From: Phytoseiulus persimilis
Lineage: Eukaryota > Arthropoda > Arachnida > Mesostigmata > Phytoseiidae
NCBI GenBank assembly: GCA_037576195.1
Contig: CM075103.1
Coordinates: 26,744,723 to 26,808,722 of the forward strand
Direction: 5' to 3'
Length of the DNA stretch: 64,000 bases
Below the pieces are notes generated by a model. It was not told where the DNA came from and did not search any database. It saw only the letters and a program-made list of their open reading frames with translations. The position numbers and the translations under genes were made by a program. This document shows positions 14,271-26,548 of the stretch, piece by piece (the first letter of the stretch is position 1; each line of letters starts with the position of its first letter).

Positions 14271-17200
14271 TCAACGACTCCGGCAATCACTGCCGTTTCC
14301 GCTGCATTTCAGGAAGTTCGCAGGGACCGAATAATAACACTTTCTGTACCCTTCGTCCGCATCGATCGGTGGAGGGGGCGGGGTATCTTTCAACCTGCTG
14401 CTCGGGAGGGTAAGGGGCATGACCATCCGCCGGGTTGTTTTCCGCCTGAGGATTCTCGGTGCGTATCTCTTCGTGAACTTTTTCGCCAGCGGGATCACTC
14501 GACGATCGCAGCCGAAAGACGAGCACCGCATGAAATGCTCTGTGAACTCCATCAGAGAGATGACGGATACCCCGATGTAGAGTCCGAGACATCCTCCGAG
14601 ATCAGCGATCAGTTGACTCATCTTCAACGAAATAGATATTTAACAGCGATCGGAGCCGTTTCGACGGGAGCTAGCTACAAGCGTCAGTTGGGGTCTCGCT
14701 TGGGGTCTCAGAGTGTTGACTGTTGTGTGTCTTCACCGAGAGGCGGAAAAGCTCTACTGGAGCCCAGACCAGTTTTCCCAGAGATTGGACACTGTGCGGA
14801 TGACAGTCGAGCCTGTCGATCGATGGATACATGACTCTGTCGTCCACGTGCACCGTGCAGCGCGCATCCCGTGTCCACTTGATCTCACGAATATTCCGCT
14901 CGCTCGACTGAACATCCGTCCTCACCAGGAACTAGTCGCGCTCGGAGAGAAGACTTCACAGAGCCATATCGAGACGAAGTCCTCCTCCGAGGTGCTACCA
15001 TTCAAGGGTCTGGAGTTATTTCCGGGTCACGGAGCCAAACCGAGGGCTGAACTTCCAATCTATGGCGGCGACGCTATGGTTTGAGTCCCTGCCAGTTTTT
15101 GAACATAACTTCAAAAGGGACGCTCCACCAGATCCTGATGGCTAACTCGCCGCGTTCTTCTCTGATTGTTCAGATCATCGATCGATTCATCGTCGAAACT
15201 CGAATTTTCCGGGATTCACTCATGAGATGACTGCTCCCCTCGACCCAATAGTCGAGTCTCGAAGCCATTCAGCCAACAACGGCATCGATTGGCAAGTCAG
15301 ATTGCAGATTCACCGTACGGCTGCCAATCCAGCTGAATGGCTTGACAGACAGATGGTTCGCAGATAGAGTGAGGAATAGGTGCGGCAATGAAAGGGTCGT
15401 TGAAGAATTATCCATGGTCTTCGAATAGATATCGCGAGGATGGCGAATGGATTAAGAGTCACTCATACGATGGATGGAGAGTTGATCCCACAGAGTAAGC
15501 CCATGTCGCATTGTCCATTGCTGGCGCGTTTGGATGACCGTGCTAGCGGGCAGGCGACGTACTGAACTGATCGGGATGGGTTTCGGGTGACGCCAAATCA
15601 AGCGGACCAGACATGACCTCCAACTGAACTAGCTATTCATGCCGGGAGACGTATCAATACGCAGAGTAATTTTGTTGTTATACCATTCGCACGCGATGGA
15701 CATCGATGTTCGATCGAGTGCACGTACCAGATACGAGCTCTCGTCCTTGACTCTCATATAGTTCATCTCCTGCATGTACACGTGTACTCTCAAATAGTTC
15801 TGCCGAAACTCGTGCACTCCGGGCATAACACTCAACTGCTCCTCAGTGGCCTCGGGTACAAGAGTCCAGTTGATCCCGCTCTGCTCCAGCCGTTTATTGA
15901 CTTCGGGGAATCGTGTCACCGCTAGATACTCCTGGCGGAGGTTCGGCCATTCCGACTGTGAGGTCGTGATGTCGTAGCGGATCTCACTTGAAAAGTTCAC
16001 AACACGGTAGGACGATACGCGTCTATCGGGTCGTTATGTTCGAGAAGGTTTCATGGAATCTTACTTGCATTCCGCGCGGCAAAGCATACTGCAGATTTTT
16101 CCGCCCTGCGAGCCCGTGAAGCCTCGATAGAAAGCTCGTCTACAGCGGGATTGTTCAGCGTTGCAGGGATCGCATGAGGAGAATTTCTCCTGTGATCTCT
16201 CCACCGCGAGCTCATCCAAACAATTACACGCCTGATGGAGATAGGCTTCTGTGCACACGGTCTGGCAGTACTGCAAACAGGATAATCAAACAGGATAACT
16301 AAACAAACCGTTGAGGCTCCCACTGTTGTCTGTCGGAGGTTGTTGCAACGCAATTGTTGCCGAACTACCCCAGGCCGGATCGTCAGTCTCAAATATGTCT
16401 CCGAACAAAAAGGTTGCCACAAGTCGTCCACAAGCATTCGTCCTAGAGGATTTTAGGAGGGTCGAAGAGCTCGTGGACCCGGCATGAACTCACTTCAAGG
16501 GTGTACAGCATCTTGGCACCGATAAGATTATCGAGTTTCAGTCTCTTCAGGTGTTTCGTGAGGGGACTGTCCGAGAAATTCGTCGTGCAGCCCCGAAACG
16601 GATCCGGTAGCCGCAGGATTTGTCTCTGGAACCAGATCGTCATTCCAGACCGGATCATGACTCGTGTGTATCCGACTCTGATCCCGGGGGTCAAATGTTG
16701 CGAATAAGGGGGCAAACCATTTTCGCAGCGATGTAGGTCTTCGTGCCCGGCTGTAGGATTATGCCGCCGGTATCGAGGCTAGGTTGGCTCCCCACGGCAT
16801 GGACGAGCAGCCGGGCGCCGAATTCGCCCGACACGATGTCCAAATATTCGGGCCGTTCAATGTTGATCGTGAACTGCAGTCCCAAACCGGCTCCGCTTTT
16901 CTGAATGAGGCGATCCCCGTCTTTCAACGTCAGCGAATGACAGAGCCCGTAGCGAGGCGAGCTATACGCCTGGCTCGAGACGATAGACGAGCTGTAACAA
17001 GCCCCGCATCAGGATATTCGCGCGTTCGATTGTCCCGCACCTGGGCAGCTTGTGCCCTCACCTTGTATTGAAGCAATCCTTCGAGTTGTAAGTGCACTGG
17101 ACGAGCATGTCGGCGGCTTGGTGCCCGAACTCCCTGACTTGCCTCTTTGTGGTCACCAAGTTGATCCACATGTCGCTGAGGTCCATCGTCCGACTTCGAT

Positions 17201-18333
17201 TCACGATTTCGTCGGTTGTTCTACAAAGACGAAAGAGACCTCGCTCCATTCCCGTCTTCATTGACTTAGAGATAGTGAGCAGTTGCTACGGATGGGGGAT
17301 TATGCTTTTCGGGGAAGATTGGGAGCACTATCTGGCATTCTGGGAATTTGAGTTTCGCTCAGTGTACACTCCATAAGAAGAGCTGCGAGAATAGAGTGGA
17401 GGAGTTACCTGAAACACTGTAGGTCATCGGCTCCTTTCACGTTCGTAGAGGCTGTGGTGGCGAGGAAGTCCGGGAGCTCCGTCGTTTGCTTCGCTACGTC
17501 GTCTTGCTCTTTGGCCATTTGCTGAAGATGGATGATAAGATGAACCCCTACGTGCAGGGTCGTTCGTTTCAAATTCAGGACGAAAGCACGTTTTCTCGAA
17601 GAGTTTCTGGACTTGCCCGAACGAATCATTCACCTTCATTATGACTTGTTGTCCAAGCCCAGCCCCAATATATTGTGTCGAAATATCAAACTCTACATGA
17701 GTGGAATATGATTGGGGGACGCGCTGGATAGTTCGATTCGTCGCGACCACGACTTACCATCAAGTACGCCTCAAACTTGGTCTTCTTGACGTTGTTCAAG
17801 TTACAGATTGTCACCGTTGGGAACTCGAGCTCATTCGCGTGTATCTCCTCGGTGGACGTTGTCACCGGGTAATCGAAGTAGTTGGTCAGCAGGAAACTGA
17901 TATGATACAGGAATCCGCACATTGCAGTGATCACGAACAGGGTCCACAGAATTTGGCGGAGCCTGGAAAGACGAAAGCGCGTCCCCTATGGGAAGACCAG
18001 GAACAGCGACTACCTACGATGGAGAATCAGCCAAACTTGAAGGAAAGTGACTATTTCTGCGGTGAACGCAAGATGGGGGGAGGAATCGGAACGGAGTTGA
18101 AACCTGTGCTTCTTCGTCAGAGCGATCCGAGCGAAACCATGAGCCGTAACGGATAGCGCGAAAATTTCATTGAGTTCACTGAACGAAATCCTTGTTTCCG
18201 AGAAGTTCTCGTAGTATTTGTTGGGGTTTTCAGCTTCATCATCGCTGTCCTTCTCTCTGCTTCCGATGCTCTGACGCTCCAGTCTCTTCCTAGCCAGGCG
18301 AGGGTACAGCTGCGATGATCTCCCACTATGCAT
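14271..18333 (-). CDS. DEG/ENaC (pickpocket-type) sodium channel subunit, nine exons
   Basis: This is a member of the degenerin/epithelial sodium channel family, trimeric plasma-membrane cation channels. Exons in order, all GT-AG: 18333-18104, 17962-17758, 17521-17409, 17220-17062, 16991-16718, 16625-16494, 16270-16065, 15986-15728, 14621-14271. Reading frame is kept at every junction, giving 642 residues. Landmarks: the His-Gly gating motif at 65-66; TM1 about 80-104, followed by YPV and the conserved ELEFPTVTICNLN; a Cys-rich extracellular domain with a CxxxC...CxC block in exon 7 and SEWP in exon 8; TM2 with LGGCLGLYIGVS, where Gly543-Val-Ser545 is the GxS selectivity filter. A basic, proline-rich C-terminal tail follows. 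The last intron (about 1.1 kb) is the only long one. The start is the first in-frame ATG of exon 1; a further 5' exon cannot be excluded. Ligand and ion selectivity cannot be read from sequence. Confidence 0.9.
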
Positions 18334-19833
18334 GGCACACTTCTGTCGATGTTGACGAACGTCTCCGTCAGAGAATGGCTGGAGTCAGTGGTTCCAAGTT
18401 GACTTCGCGAGACTCTCGCCCGGATCGAAGTCCGAGAAATTCAATCACGAAATGGAGTTCGATTGAGACATACTGGCGTGTTTCGCTCATTCGGGTCTGG
18501 ACTGACGTACCGTCGACCCCGTGGAGAGTGGAATGACGTTTGTCATGATCGAGAACATCGCGAGGCACTTCGGGACGCTGCTGCTTTCTAGACCCGATCA
18601 GCCTCGTTCGAGGTAAGACCTCCAATGACGTCCCTTGCTGCTTTCCAATGGGCTCGTCCAAATGCTTCAGATACAATCTCGGAGTTCTTTCTGGGACTTG
18701 CATACGACCATCGGTGACCAATCTGACCCATCTCCCCGCGGGATCCGTTTGTGATGTACGCCATGACACCCAGGTTGTATTCAAACTAGCTCCTTGCCGG
18801 CAGGGACTTGCTGGGTGAGTCTAATACGGTGGAGTCCTGATACGGCTAGGAGCTAGTTTGGGGTTTCCAAAACCGACAGGAGTTAAAATACCATAAGGGG
18901 TGGGGGGAACTTTCGACAATGAAGGGAATGTTCGGAGAGCTTTTGCGGGTGCTCTGAGCGAGGGCGAGATACCATACCTTCTTCCTCAGAAATATTTCGG
19001 GTTCAGGGAGATTCTGGCGGTAAGGGAAATCACGCCACGGGACGACGAAGTCAGGGAAGAGAGAAGGGGCTGCTTCAGGTGCAAGTCACTGAGCCTCGGT
19101 TGAGGGGCCTCTGGTTGAGCTTCTCATGAAAAAATAGCATCGATTTTTCGGACACGTGTTTGTGTAGCACCAAACAATGACTACCTCCATGAATGCATCT
19201 GCTGGTCTTTCTCCCTTGAGTTCTCTGTGCGGACCGGAATCTATGTCGAAACTTCGTAGAACCTTCAACAGTGTCCATGGAATGATGCCTTTGAGCCGAT
19301 CTTAGTGATGAGTCGTCCTTCAACCGCAATCCCAGATCACTGTGCTCTGAAGCTCATCCGAAGAATTGATTGCAGTTCCTCGTGAGTTTTGAGCATCACA
19401 CATTCTCACACACTCTTCTCGCCCCCGAATAGAGGAGCTCAAACAAGGATGGGCTGGTGGAGAAACCTCGGGAAGCATCTCTCTGAGTTGTCCAGTTCAC
19501 TATCGTGCCCTCTGATGTCGTGCCGACTAAAACGTCACAGTTTCTTCGGAAGTGACCCTGCGGAAGTGCTGAGAAAAAGTATGCAGTTGTTTGGAGTGAA
19601 AATCCGGGAAAAAGAAAACTCATCTGAGGGGGGATATCGTTTTACTTATAAATGCCTCCTCCGTTTGATAATAGGTAGGAATCGATTCACGTTCCGAGTT
19701 GGAACAGTGGAGGTTGAGGGCTCGAAAAGTAGCGTTGGCAGTTTGTCGCCTTCGGCGTTCGTTTTGTTGGAAATTCTGAGATTAAGTTAAATGCCTCGAC
19801 GCTGTACATATATTACATGACTTCTCTTCTCGA
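18334..19833. other. Intergenic region between channel and Ly6 genes
   Basis: This stretch should contain the 5' region of the channel gene and the 3' region of the Ly6-type gene, both read leftwards. A minus-strand frame at 18368-18784 is open for 138 codons but has no family motif. I see no canonical AATAAA close downstream of the Ly6 stop on the minus strand. Confidence 0.5.
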
Positions 19834-20889
19834 CTACTTAAAGAGCGGAACGAGAAGTAACAGAACACTGAGAAGCATAGTGATTCCACTGATTTTCAAT
19901 CCAGTGGCGGCATTGCAGCCGTTCTCTGCACAGTAGCACTCCTCCCAGTATACTCCTTGGAGATCGTAGCCCCAATCACAGCCCCAGTTGATACCTCGCT
20001 CCGAGATCTGCGCACAGCGGCGTTCAACGCTGCGCCAACGTCCGTCCCCTGGAGAACGGAGAAAAAAGCCAAACGCGGAACGTATTAGAATCCAGGAGAA
20101 CAGTCGGATGAGAATTTCGAAAGCTCGCCTGACATCGCATCAGATTCTGAGCTATGGAAGTCAGGCGGTCCCCAACGAAGCGACGCCAGTTTCCCAGGTT
20201 ACAGAATAGCTCCGAGCAACATGTTGGAGCCAAAGAATCAATCAAGCCACTCCAAGAGTCCTCGAATGGAGTCTGGTTTCAAAAACATGTATCACGCGCC
20301 CCGGTGGGCTTTAGTGCTTAGGGAATGAATAACTCACAAATGAAGCCTCTAGGGCTTTGTTGTAGCCGCTTGTAGCAGAAGGTGCCCAAAGCTACAGCCT
20401 GCTCTCCCAAACAGTCCACGGGTGTGTTCTTGGAGACGTCGAAGTGCTGATAGGCACCGCACAGGTCTTTGCCTTTGGGGTCCTCGCTTGTCGAACACTG
20501 GTAACATTTTATCGCAGAACCTGAAAATCCACCGCAAGCTGATGAATTTCATCGTTCTCCACACAATAACAGCTCGGTCAGAATACATATTTCCCTCGCA
20601 GATCTCATTAGTTCTTGTGGATCACGGATGCAGTATGTTGGAGGAACGATGACTTGTGAGAAGGGCAGTTTTTGAACGAAATCGGAGAAGAAGTTCGTCT
20701 CTTGGCATTGAAAAGGTCGGGGAGCCTCGCGACAACGTCTCCTCTCTGTTCTTTCGGCATGTCTTGACACCATGAAAGCATCACCGACGCTTACCCAGCA
20801 CAAATCATTCCTCAGCATCCTCAGCGGTGATTGGACTCACCTACTGACAGTAGTGCGCTGCTGATAAACCAGAAGTACGGTTTCACCAT
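19834..20889 (-). CDS. Ly6/uPAR quiver-type GPI-anchored protein, three exons
   Basis: This is a secreted three-finger protein predicted to sit on the outer membrane face by a GPI anchor. Relatives such as Drosophila quiver/sleepless tune potassium channels and nicotinic receptors. Exons: 20889-20841, 20520-20338, 20048-19834, joined by GT-AG introns of 320 and 289 nt, both phase 1. The product has 148 residues. An N-terminal signal peptide (about 1-18) precedes AIKCYQC. Ten cysteines lie at 22, 25, 37, 53, 65, 89, 101, 115, 117 and 122, ending in the diagnostic CYCxxxxCN. A hydrophobic tail (about 131-147) follows, as expected for GPI attachment near Asn123-Thr126. The first exon is 49 nt and supplies only the signal peptide, so the gene is easy to miss. 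It lies 1.5 kb upstream of the DEG/ENaC gene on the same strand. The family call is firm, the target is unknown. Confidence 0.9.
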
Positions 20890-23800
20890 TTTGAGCGTCG
20901 AGGAAGTCGCCAAGACCGTTTTCTGCACCGTTCGCAGCAACAAATGACGTCTCGGGGTGCCGTACGCAACGTCAAGTTTGTTATTGTAGCTCGGGACGGT
21001 CAGAAAACACAGGGCGTCGCTAGGCGACCGTCGAAACCGGCGCCGACGGCTTTTTCTGACGGCACTTGTCGTCCAGGGGGCGCTGCAGCGGCGTCACAGC
21101 AATTGGCCCGATTTGGGCTACGACTCAGGTCTGACGGAGAGTTTCTACCTTAACTTACCCTTTCATCAACACGAACAATTCACGGAGTCGACATCTGGAT
21201 GACCCGTTCGCTGGTGAAGTTTTTTCTAGAGCTTCAGCGAACAGTTGTCATCGATTGTGCTGCATGCAAGGGCAGAAAAGTTGGAAAACCTTCGGTTGCG
21301 GTCTGAGCTGCGCCGACTGCCTCATTTTCCCGGCAAGATTCCAGGATAACCAGGTCGATGACCCGCGGTACGATGGATTGGATGGAAATGCTGAATCGCA
21401 GATACCGACCCAGAACTGGCACGATATGTCCTGGGCCCGGAAAGAGCTCTGCAGCACCCTCCAGAGATGCTAGCATTATCATTTGCATGCATTCCTTCGT
21501 CCTCCCACTTTGAGGCTGAAGTTCAGTGGCTCCTCCGCATTTCAGGAACAACAGCGGATCCGATGTAGGAATCTGGCCACTGTTCGGGAGGGCGCCATTC
21601 GCCCAACTGCTTGAGTTCCACGCCGGGCAGCGCTTTCTATAGAAAGTCCCAGCTGGGACAGGAATTCTCTGGGATTTTATGTTAGGAACAATTCCCCTTG
21701 CCATAGAATTTTGAGCTCAGAATGCTGCTGACGTCTGAGTGTGTCATCAGAGTCCGAGTCCCTTCCCGAGACGAACGTGGGGGCATATTCTGTTCGAAGC
21801 TTTGCGAGAAGGATCGTACATGCGTTTCCGGAGAAAGAGGGTGTGTCCCAGTGATTCTCAACCTAGAGCCATGTGGATAAAAAGGCTGACGACTAATTCT
21901 TGAGGAGCGATGGGAGATTTTTTTCCGTAGAGTCATTGTACTTTTTTTGTTTTCCGGCTGAACCTCTCAGCCAGCCCTCAGAACTGTCCCGGGATAACCT
22001 TTCGGTATGGCTTCAGTAGCACTCCCTATCGCCTCGCAAATCCCATTGCGGGCGGTGGGCTTGGGTCTCAAGATGGTTCAGATTTAATTCTGATACAAAT
22101 TGGATCCTCTTTTTACCACATAAGAAATTTTTGTTGTCGGCCGGGGATCGAATCCGCGATTGCTAGCTTAGCATGGCACTCAAGGCGTTGGTTTATGCCA
22201 CACGGCCAACGAGCCGAGAGTCATTGTACTTAGATTTCGGCGAACCAGGAGTTCGAACTCTAACGTAGACTGGAGAAGAATCTTGTTTATTTTATGGCCA
22301 TCATAAAACTTGGTGGTATTTCGCGAGTATAAATAAACTTCTGCACGATATCGTTCGTCACCTCGTTCAGAATTTGTGATGGGGTTCAGGGGACTAAGAC
22401 TTCCTCTCTCTAACGTTGGGACGGCCAAGGGCCCAAAAAGGTTGACAACAAGAAGTGGAGCTCCTTTTCCTAGCCTCAACTTTCAGTTCTGAAACTACGA
22501 GTCGAAAATGGCTTGTCAGAGAGATTCGACGACTCTCCACATTCTCGAAATTCCGGAAACGACTGAAAATGTTCAGAAACAATGGGAACCAAGGATATTT
22601 CCACATGACCATGGTCCACATATTCCGCATAATTGCCTTCCAGACCACGACAATGCCCGGCCCCTGGGTTATGCGGCGGGATGAATTTGCGGGACGAAAA
22701 AATTGGCTTTAGGGATGAATCACCTGTACGAAATCTACACTTGGACCAATTATCGAATGGTGCGAGCCATGAGACACTCCGTCATTGTCGAGAATCTCTT
22801 GAGATTCTGTCAAGCAATGACTTTCAGGAGATAACCCCAAAATATCGTCATTCCAGCTGGGAGACCGGGTAGTTGCGTCTCTGGGCAAGCGTTGTCTGAG
22901 GCAACGGTCTTGAGTCGGCTGTTGAAACATTGGCGACTGAACACATAGAATAAACGGAGCACTTCCGGTCAATACCTGACTCTTGAAGGGGAGCCGTCAC
23001 GTCGTATAATGCAGAAATCATGGCGGGAATGGAATGCTACACACCAAGAGCAAACAGAACTCCTGCAATCCTTTCATAGATATTAAATGCGCTGGATGTG
23101 GAGCCCCGGAAACCGACAAGCCGAGCGGAGAGCACAGAACTCCCGTATCGACAGGGACTCCGTCGAAATCTGGGAGATTCTTGATTGGAATGTACGATCA
23201 TGCGTCAGAACCTGAGCCGATGAAATCCTTTGACAGAACAGGACAAAACAAGACAACGGACAAGGTATCACGATGGTCGCCCCGATTCAACATCGACGAG
23301 CCTGAGAACGACGAAGGGAATCCTAAAGCAATGGGAGAACGATGAACTGTGATCTGTGGACGCAAGGCAACTCACACCGGGAATGAATAAGAACCTATAG
23401 GCATATTTGAGATCCAATCAATCCGAATCCGACCTCTGTCGTGGCTTTCTCAACACAGACAGCTGAACCACTCGTTTGATTCCTCCTTGTTTTGTGAGAC
23501 GCTCATTCATTTCCCGATGCTTTCGTTGGAATCCACAGGAGAGGGCCGAAGATCGATTCGAGTGAATACCCGGTTGCCTCTTCATATTTTCATCATCGGT
23601 GACTCCTGTGTACTCTGCGATGTCTTGGGGCAAAATGGCATCGGAGCCGCAGAACGACCTCGGATGCACTAATTACAGCTCTACGAACTGGCAGAGCTCG
23701 ATGTTATCACTCGCCAAAACATCATCGTTTTTTTTTTCTTTTTTGTAGTGATTGTCCAGGAGGAATCCCGAAGCCCGTATTCAGTCGGACCGGGAAACAT

Positions 23801-25782
23801 CATTACGGAATCAATTTATTTTTGCTGGGTCAGATCGGAAAGATCGATATTGATTATAGAATCCCCACTCCGATCCAGTCGATACTTTTCGTGTGTAAGC
23901 TTGAAACCTGGGCCGTATTTCAGGTTATTAGTCGGCGTGGCCAAACGAGATTCAGCTACTCTGATCGAAAATAGTATCAACGCTCAATATTTACGGTGGA
24001 TAGAGAGACACGATTCCGGCTCGGTATAAGTCATGTGATTAGGACTTCGATAACGACCCGCCGCGAGACGAAACCAGGCTGCCGACGATACACGCCCCTG
24101 CTAGGTATGCGCCTTCCGATTTCCTCAATTGACTCGAAGGCTTCTTTGCTCCAGATCCCAGTTGACTCTCTCACAAACGGGTCCAATATGGATCCATCTG
24201 CCAGCGCTACGTAACTCGCGCGCTTACCCTGCCCTTCTCTCGCAGCCGCTTGAAGGGCATTACGTGTGACATTGAGAGCTCGGTGCAGAGGAACCTTTCA
24301 TTGTGACGTCCCAAACCATCAGTTTGCGGCTACAGCGTCATACCTTTTGGGTGTCATACGAAAAAGGGTCGTGCGGCTCCCAGGTGCATGGAGCTCCGTC
24401 CTTCCGTAACGCCTGCGAGAGGAGATCATCCATGGTAGCATGTCGTGCTAGACAACCCGATGCGAGCTTGGTGCGGCAAAACCTGTGCAGCGCCTGACGG
24501 TCAATCGTGGACCCGTACATGCACGGTCAATTCTCGACGGGCGGAAGTCCCGCTGCCCGGATGGATTCAACGTCCGAGAGCAACGTCCCAGAACCTCATT
24601 GCGCAGGGCTTGAAGTAACCACGCGGATTCAAGTAGAGCTCCATTGCTTAGAAGAAAAGACTCAGCTTCCGAGCCAGATCTCCGTCATTATCGCCTCAAT
24701 CGCAAACTGTTACAAAAGTAACATTCGTCCTCATGATAGAACCCTTGCTGCATTCATCTAAGAATTCAACGTGTATTCGACTAATCAATGGTACTTTCAC
24801 TTCGATTTGAATGACGATTCAAAGGACTGAGGGCAAGTGGGTCTGATGTTTAGTGAGTCCACTTCCATTTGGAGCGCTTGGAAAATTCGGAAATCTTCCC
24901 TTCAAGAACCGCTGGAAAATTCGAAACCTGCTGCTCCCTCCAATGCTGATGTCGATGAGCGATTTTCGACTTCGGAGATCGTGAAGCGCAGATATACGAG
25001 CTCGAATTCGTAGGACTTCTTCAGGCTCGGAGTGAGCGCCTTGCAAACGGTTCGAACTCTTTCATTCACAACCCAGAGTTCATTCTGGAGAGCCTCTTTC
25101 CGTTCTCGAACGTTGTCGGAATCCGAAAGATCCGCCTGCATAGCACTCTCTCCAACCCTGCTTCCGAAGCCTCGAGAACCTAACGTTAGGTTGCTGCAAA
25201 TGCCGTTCATACTCGTCAGCCTGTACATCGCAGATGTGGTGGGAAAAACCCCAATGACGATGGCTGGATTCCGATTTTTGACGTAATTTGAACGATTGAC
25301 TGAGTGCTAACCGTTGACGACCTGGTACTGAGGGAAAATAATGTCACAATCTAAGAGTGATCAAAAACACATCCGGCACACTAGGGTGAAAGTAAAAGTT
25401 ATGGGCCATTTATCAGTTTCGGGAGAGCTACCAGTTATGGGCCTTATGGTGAACTTTTGTTCACCTCCTCTGTTTGAGAGTCAACGGGGACGATATGGAG
25501 TATTTTTTCTCGTTGCCAAACAGAGGTGTCTGTGAAAGCTCCATCCTGTTGTACGAGCAAGACGGCAGACTCGGAAGCCAAGTCGTATACGATTGATCGC
25601 TGTATATTTTGTGAGACATTCGAATGTTCGTTCGATTGTGGACATGGGGATGGCTGGAAGTTGACGAGGCGAGAGCCGCACGGAGGTCGGCGCCGAGTTT
25701 CGGGAAATTGAGCCCTTGGCCAGATCCGAAATCCAGCCCGGACCCTGACTTTTCTCACTCGTGATCTACGGCACCACGGGAT
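20890..25782. other. Region without a confident gene
   Basis: No coding exon could be supported. A minus-strand frame at 24902-25228 contains a charged helical stretch that could be a degraded or lone exon, and a minus-strand frame at 21234-21704 is open for 156 codons without motif. A poly(T) tract ending in TTTTGTAG near 23730-23747 resembles a plus-strand splice acceptor, but no credible exon follows. The only structured item is the tRNA-like sequence near 22.14-22.21 kb. Confidence 0.5.
22139..22207 (-). repeat. tRNA-like sequence, possible SINE head or tRNA pseudogene
   Basis: Read on the minus strand, this 69-nt segment begins GGCCG and ends CGGCC, which can pair as an acceptor-like stem. 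Near its 3' end it carries GGATTCGATCC, close to the RNA polymerase III B-box consensus GGTTCGANTCC. The anticodon arm pairs poorly and no clean anticodon loop forms, so a functional tRNA is unlikely. A tRNA-derived SINE head or tRNA pseudogene is the best reading. Confidence 0.4.
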
Positions 25783-25920
25783 TGAAAGAAACACGTCTGA
25801 ACTGTTTTATGGCCGAAGCTGGACCTTTTTATTACTAGCTCCACTCATCGCTTGTTGACATGGTCTCCCGTTAGATAGACTCTCGGCCAGAGTCATCTCG
25901 CTCATTTGTGGGCGGTGTCA
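25783..25920 (-). repeat. 3' LTR of the Gypsy element
   Basis: On the minus strand this starts TGACACCGCCCAC and ends TTCA. It matches the copy at 29947-30085 along its length, with scattered substitutions. The shared core includes AGCTCCACTCATCGCTTGTT on the plus strand. Confidence 0.8.
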
Positions 25921-26548
25921 CTCCGGAGTTGTTTCTCCGTCCGGTCAAAGCATTTGCTCTGACGTCGCGGGGAGGTCCGTTTGTTTTAGCGGGAGCGGAC
26001 TGTCCGACGGCTGTTTCCGAAATGTGACTCTCCGCGGAGCCTCGGTCATTTTTGGAAGTATTCAAATCGTCGGTACCTCCGTCGGAATCTGCCGGGCTGG
26101 TGTCCGACGCCGGGTCGACATGGGTCGTCTGAACTTGATCAATCGGCTCTTCGCCCCTGGAGAACTCGGCAGGGGCCTCCCGGCTGTTCGATGGACATAG
26201 TTTGATCGCGGCCCGGACGGTTCTGACCGACAGAGTTGCGTCTCGAATGGCATTTTCCATCGGACGCACGTTCTCGTCTACTACAACGGCGAGTCGGTCG
26301 AACGAGCGGATCAGTCTCCTCTCGTCGGACGCGTCCTCTGGCTCAGGATAGATCAGTCGGTGTAACTCGCTTTCTTCTTCCTCTTCGGGTGGGGGAGCCT
26401 TCCCCGCTTTGTTCCGGCAGAAGGTTGGTAGTCGGATCGCCAGCTGGTTTGCCTGTTCTTCCAAGTCAGGCTCTTCTTTTTTAGAGTTCCACCGGGGCTT
26501 CCGCCGGTTATGAACCGTTCTCCCTTCGAACCCGACTTCGTAGTTCAC
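25871..26548 (-). pseudogene. Gypsy Pol C-terminal region (after the integrase core)
   Basis: This frame of 225 residues begins just after the integrase-like peptide SFWAPGVFAD in the neighbouring frame, with YEVGFEGRTVHNRRKPRW at its N terminus. Together they resemble the GPY/F module at the C terminus of Gypsy integrases. The rest is an acidic, Ser/Pro-rich tail that reads into the 3' LTR. The switch from the upstream frame near 26548 is a break in what was once a continuous Pol. This tail has no motif I recognise. Confidence 0.65.

Noticed and set aside
13980-14834. Plus-strand frame of 284 codons
   Set aside because: It is antisense to the last exon of the DEG/ENaC gene, whose TM2 motif is unmistakable on the minus strand.
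20549-20818. Minus-strand frame of 89 codons
   Set aside because: It lies within intron 1 of the Ly6 gene; the splice sites on both sides fit the Ly6 protein exactly.
26236-26484. Plus-strand frame opposite the Gypsy element
   Set aside because: It is the antisense of Pol C-terminal coding sequence.
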